DNA of 64,000 nucleotides from Palsa-892 sp035295845. GTDB lineage: Bacteria > Pseudomonadota > Alphaproteobacteria > Rhizobiales > Xanthobacteraceae. Position 1 is the first letter of the stretch. The number at the start of each line of letters is the position of its first letter. Below are positions 62,535-64,000 of the stretch, in pieces. The translations under genes were made by a program, and so were the position numbers. Under the pieces are notes generated by a model. It did no database searches. It saw nothing but the letters and a program-made list of their open reading frames with translations, and was not told the DNA's origin. The stretch spans positions 1 to 64,000 of the forward strand of contig DATGIF010000028.1 of NCBI GenBank assembly GCA_035295845.1, written 5' to 3'.

Positions 62535-62882
62535 ATGCGGAAGTTCGCGAGCTTCATCATTGCCCTTGCCGTGAGCCTCCTGGCGACAGGCGCCTTTGCC
62601 CACGCGATGCTGGATCACGCAAGCCCCGCGGTCGGCGCGAGCGTCTCGGGTTCGCCCGGCGCGGTCAGGCTGTGGTTTACCGAGGCGCTGGAGCCGCGCT
62701 TTTCCGGCGCCGAGGTCACCGGTCCCGTGGGCCGGGTGGGCGGGCGCGCTTCGGTTTCCGGCAATCAGCTCACCATCAGCCTGCCGCATCTCGCGCCCGG
62801 CGCGTATCGGGTGAACTGGCACGTGATCTCGGTCGATACCCACAAGACCGAGGGCTCGTTCTCCTTCGAGGTGAGACCCTGA
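62535..62882 (+). CDS. copC: Copper resistance protein CopC (periplasmic)
   Basis: A 115-residue protein. Cleavage after Ala22 gives a mature N-terminus HAMLDHASPAVGA, which provides His1 of the copper site. HVISVDTHKTEGSF supplies the Asp and His that complete the Cu(II) brace. No methionine-rich Cu(I) loop is present, so it belongs to the Cu(II)-only type. GGGAGG precedes the ATG. It is eight bases from copD. Confidence 0.93.
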   Translation: MRKFASFIIALAVSLLATGAFAHAMLDHASPAVGASVSGSPGAVRLWFTEALEPRFSGAEVTGPVGRVGGRASVSGNQLTISLPHLAPGAYRVNWHVISVDTHKTEGSFSFEVRP

Positions 62883-62890
62883 TCGCGGCG

Positions 62891-63817
62891 ATGGATGCCA
62901 ATCTCGTCGCCACGCGCTTCGTGCATTTTGCCGCGGCGATGCTCCTCTTCGGCGCATCGCTGTTCCGGCTTTATGCCGGTGCGGGCGAGGCGGGAGGACA
63001 ACGCGTGGAGGCGGCATTCAGACGCTGGCTTGCGAACGCATTGCTGATCGCGGCCATTGCCGCGTTTCTTTCGGCGCTCGCCTGGTGGGACGCGCTGGCC
63101 GTCTATATGGGCGACGGCTGGGCCGACGCGCTGAACGGCGGCACCCTTTCAGCGGTGCTGTTCGACACCGTCTTTGGCCGCGTGTGGATCTGGCGGCTCG
63201 TCATCGGCGCCGCCTTGATCGCGGTGCTTTTCGCGGCGCGATCGAGGGTGCGGATTCCGCACGCCGATCCGCTCGTCGCGGTTTTATCGTTTGCCCTCCT
63301 GGTTACGCTTGCGGCCGTCGGCCACGGAGCCATGCACGAAGGTGCGGCCCGAACCTTTCACGAAACGGCGCAGGCCATTCATCTCATCGCAGCCGGCGCC
63401 TGGATCGGCGCCCTCGTTCCGCTCGGTTATGTGCTCGGTAAGGCTGCGCTCGAAGGCGGCGACTGGACGACGTTCCTTCTTCATGCGCTGCCGCGTTTTT
63501 CCCGCCTCGGCTATTTCGCCGTGAGCTTTTTGCTCCTGTCAGGCGTGCTGCTCGGCGGGCAGATGATCGGCGGCCTTTCGGGTCTGTTCGGCACATCCTA
63601 CGGCCGCACGGTGCTGGTGAAAATTTGTCTGTTCGCGCTGATGACGGCGGTTGCGCTTTTCAATCGCTTCGATTTGACGCCGCGAATTGTCTCGGCGCAC
63701 CGCCGTCAAAAGCACAAGCCGATGCTTCGCCTGTTTTGGCGAAGCGTCCTCTTCGAACAGGGACTTGCGCTCGCGGCGCTCATGGCGGCGAGCATCCTCG
63801 GCACGTTGCATCCGTAA
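62891..63817 (+). CDS. copD: Copper resistance/import membrane protein CopD
   Basis: A 308-residue inner-membrane protein with about eight hydrophobic helices. ATRFVHFAAAMLLFGASLFRLY opens the family with its histidine; further conserved histidines lie in GHGAMHEGAARTFHETAQAIHLIAAGAWIGAL split over residues 141-172. It takes copper from CopC across the membrane. ATG 62891 follows copC by eight bases; in-frame sequence upstream lies inside copC. Confidence 0.92.
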   Translation: MDANLVATRFVHFAAAMLLFGASLFRLYAGAGEAGGQRVEAAFRRWLANALLIAAIAAFLSALAWWDALAVYMGDGWADALNGGTLSAVLFDTVFGRVWIWRLVIGAALIAVLFAARSRVRIPHADPLVAVLSFALLVTLAAVGHGAMHEGAARTFHETAQAIHLIAAGAWIGALVPLGYVLGKAALEGGDWTTFLLHALPRFSRLGYFAVSFLLLSGVLLGGQMIGGLSGLFGTSYGRTVLVKICLFALMTAVALFNRFDLTPRIVSAHRRQKHKPMLRLFWRSVLFEQGLALAALMAASILGTLHP

Positions 63818-64000
63818 CTATTTCGCCGGCACCACCTTGCAACGCTGCTCGCCGAGACCTTCGATCCCCATGGTGACCACATCGCCGGGTTTCAACCATT
63901 TCGGCGACGGCTGCCCTTGCGCGTCCTTCATGCCTTGCGCCACGCCGGGCGGCGTGCCGGTGGTGATGATGTCGCCGGGCTCGAGCACGAAAAACTGCGA
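63818..64000 (-). CDS. Fumarylacetoacetate hydrolase family protein (C-terminal fragment, cut by window edge)
   Basis: The last 60 codons of a leftward gene. The visible end reads FFVLEPGDIITTGTPPGVAQG, then KWLKPGDVVTMGIEGLGEQ, the closing motifs of the FAH family. Members hydrolyse or decarboxylate keto-acids in aromatic and amino acid breakdown. The start lies outside the window. Its stop abuts the copD stop. Confidence 0.85.
   Translation of the reverse strand, partial: SQFFVLEPGDIITTGTPPGVAQGMKDAQGQPSPKWLKPGDVVTMGIEGLGEQRCKVVPAK

Noticed and set aside
1..64000. tRNA, rRNA, CRISPR arrays, insertion sequences, prophage genes
   Set aside because: I looked for cloverleaf sequences, regular repeats, transposases and integrases on both strands and saw none that convinced me.

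Overview
The window is 64 kb of dense, high-GC chromosome with no insertion sequence, phage gene, tRNA, rRNA or CRISPR array that I can see. Codon use, GTG/TTG starts, four-base ATGA/GTGA overlaps and gene content (Bradyrhizobium-like liv operon, NMT1-type ABC operon, heptose core LPS genes, a candidate UDP-GlcNAc3N gene pair, a Rhizobiales-like intergenic palindrome) suggest an alphaproteobacterium of the Hyphomicrobiales (Xanthobacteraceae/Nitrobacteraceae-like). That placement is inference; no marker gene fixes it.

Region 1 (0-11 kb) is the most unusual. An exported isoaspartate-methyltransferase-like protein and a membrane-embedded spermidine-synthase-like protein form one operon. Next come four predicted secreted proteases: a trypsin-like zymogen, two divergent caspase-like (C14) proteins with signal peptides and similar layout, and a V8-like serine protease. 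All keep their catalytic residues.

Region 2 (11-16 kb) is a complete branched-chain amino acid-type ABC importer (binding protein, two permeases, two ATPases) with a strong GC hairpin after the binding-protein gene. Region 3 (16-23 kb) holds an unrecognised 1066-residue membrane protein with TPR-like helices, a GGDEF-EAL c-di-GMP protein and a FeeM-like N-acyl amino acid synthase. Region 4 (23-27.9 kb) has an NMT1-type ABC importer and small redox or unknown enzymes (GST, FMN reductase, SnoaL-like, DUF4326).

Region 5 (27.9-46 kb) is an envelope-sugar island: GDP-mannose, UDP-glucose, UDP-glucuronate and UDP-galactose supply, a RmlD-like reductase, an MsbA-like exporter, the full ADP-heptose pathway (gmhA, gmhB, hldE, hldD) with waaF, a GT4 glycosyltransferase, a transaldolase, an oxidoreductase/aminotransferase pair that fits GnnA/GnnB of diamino-sugar lipid A synthesis, and murJ.

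Region 6 (46-56.7 kb) carries an RND efflux pair without an outer-membrane channel, an orphan molybdenum hydroxylase large subunit with a diheme cytochrome c, an EamA transporter, a stand-alone Lrp/AsnC RAM domain and thiE-thiD. Region 7 (56.7-64 kb) has a TonB receptor-ExbB-ExbD-TonB operon preceded by two Zur-box-like repeats, and a divergent set ending in copC-copD. A fumarylacetoacetate-hydrolase-family gene is cut by the right edge.
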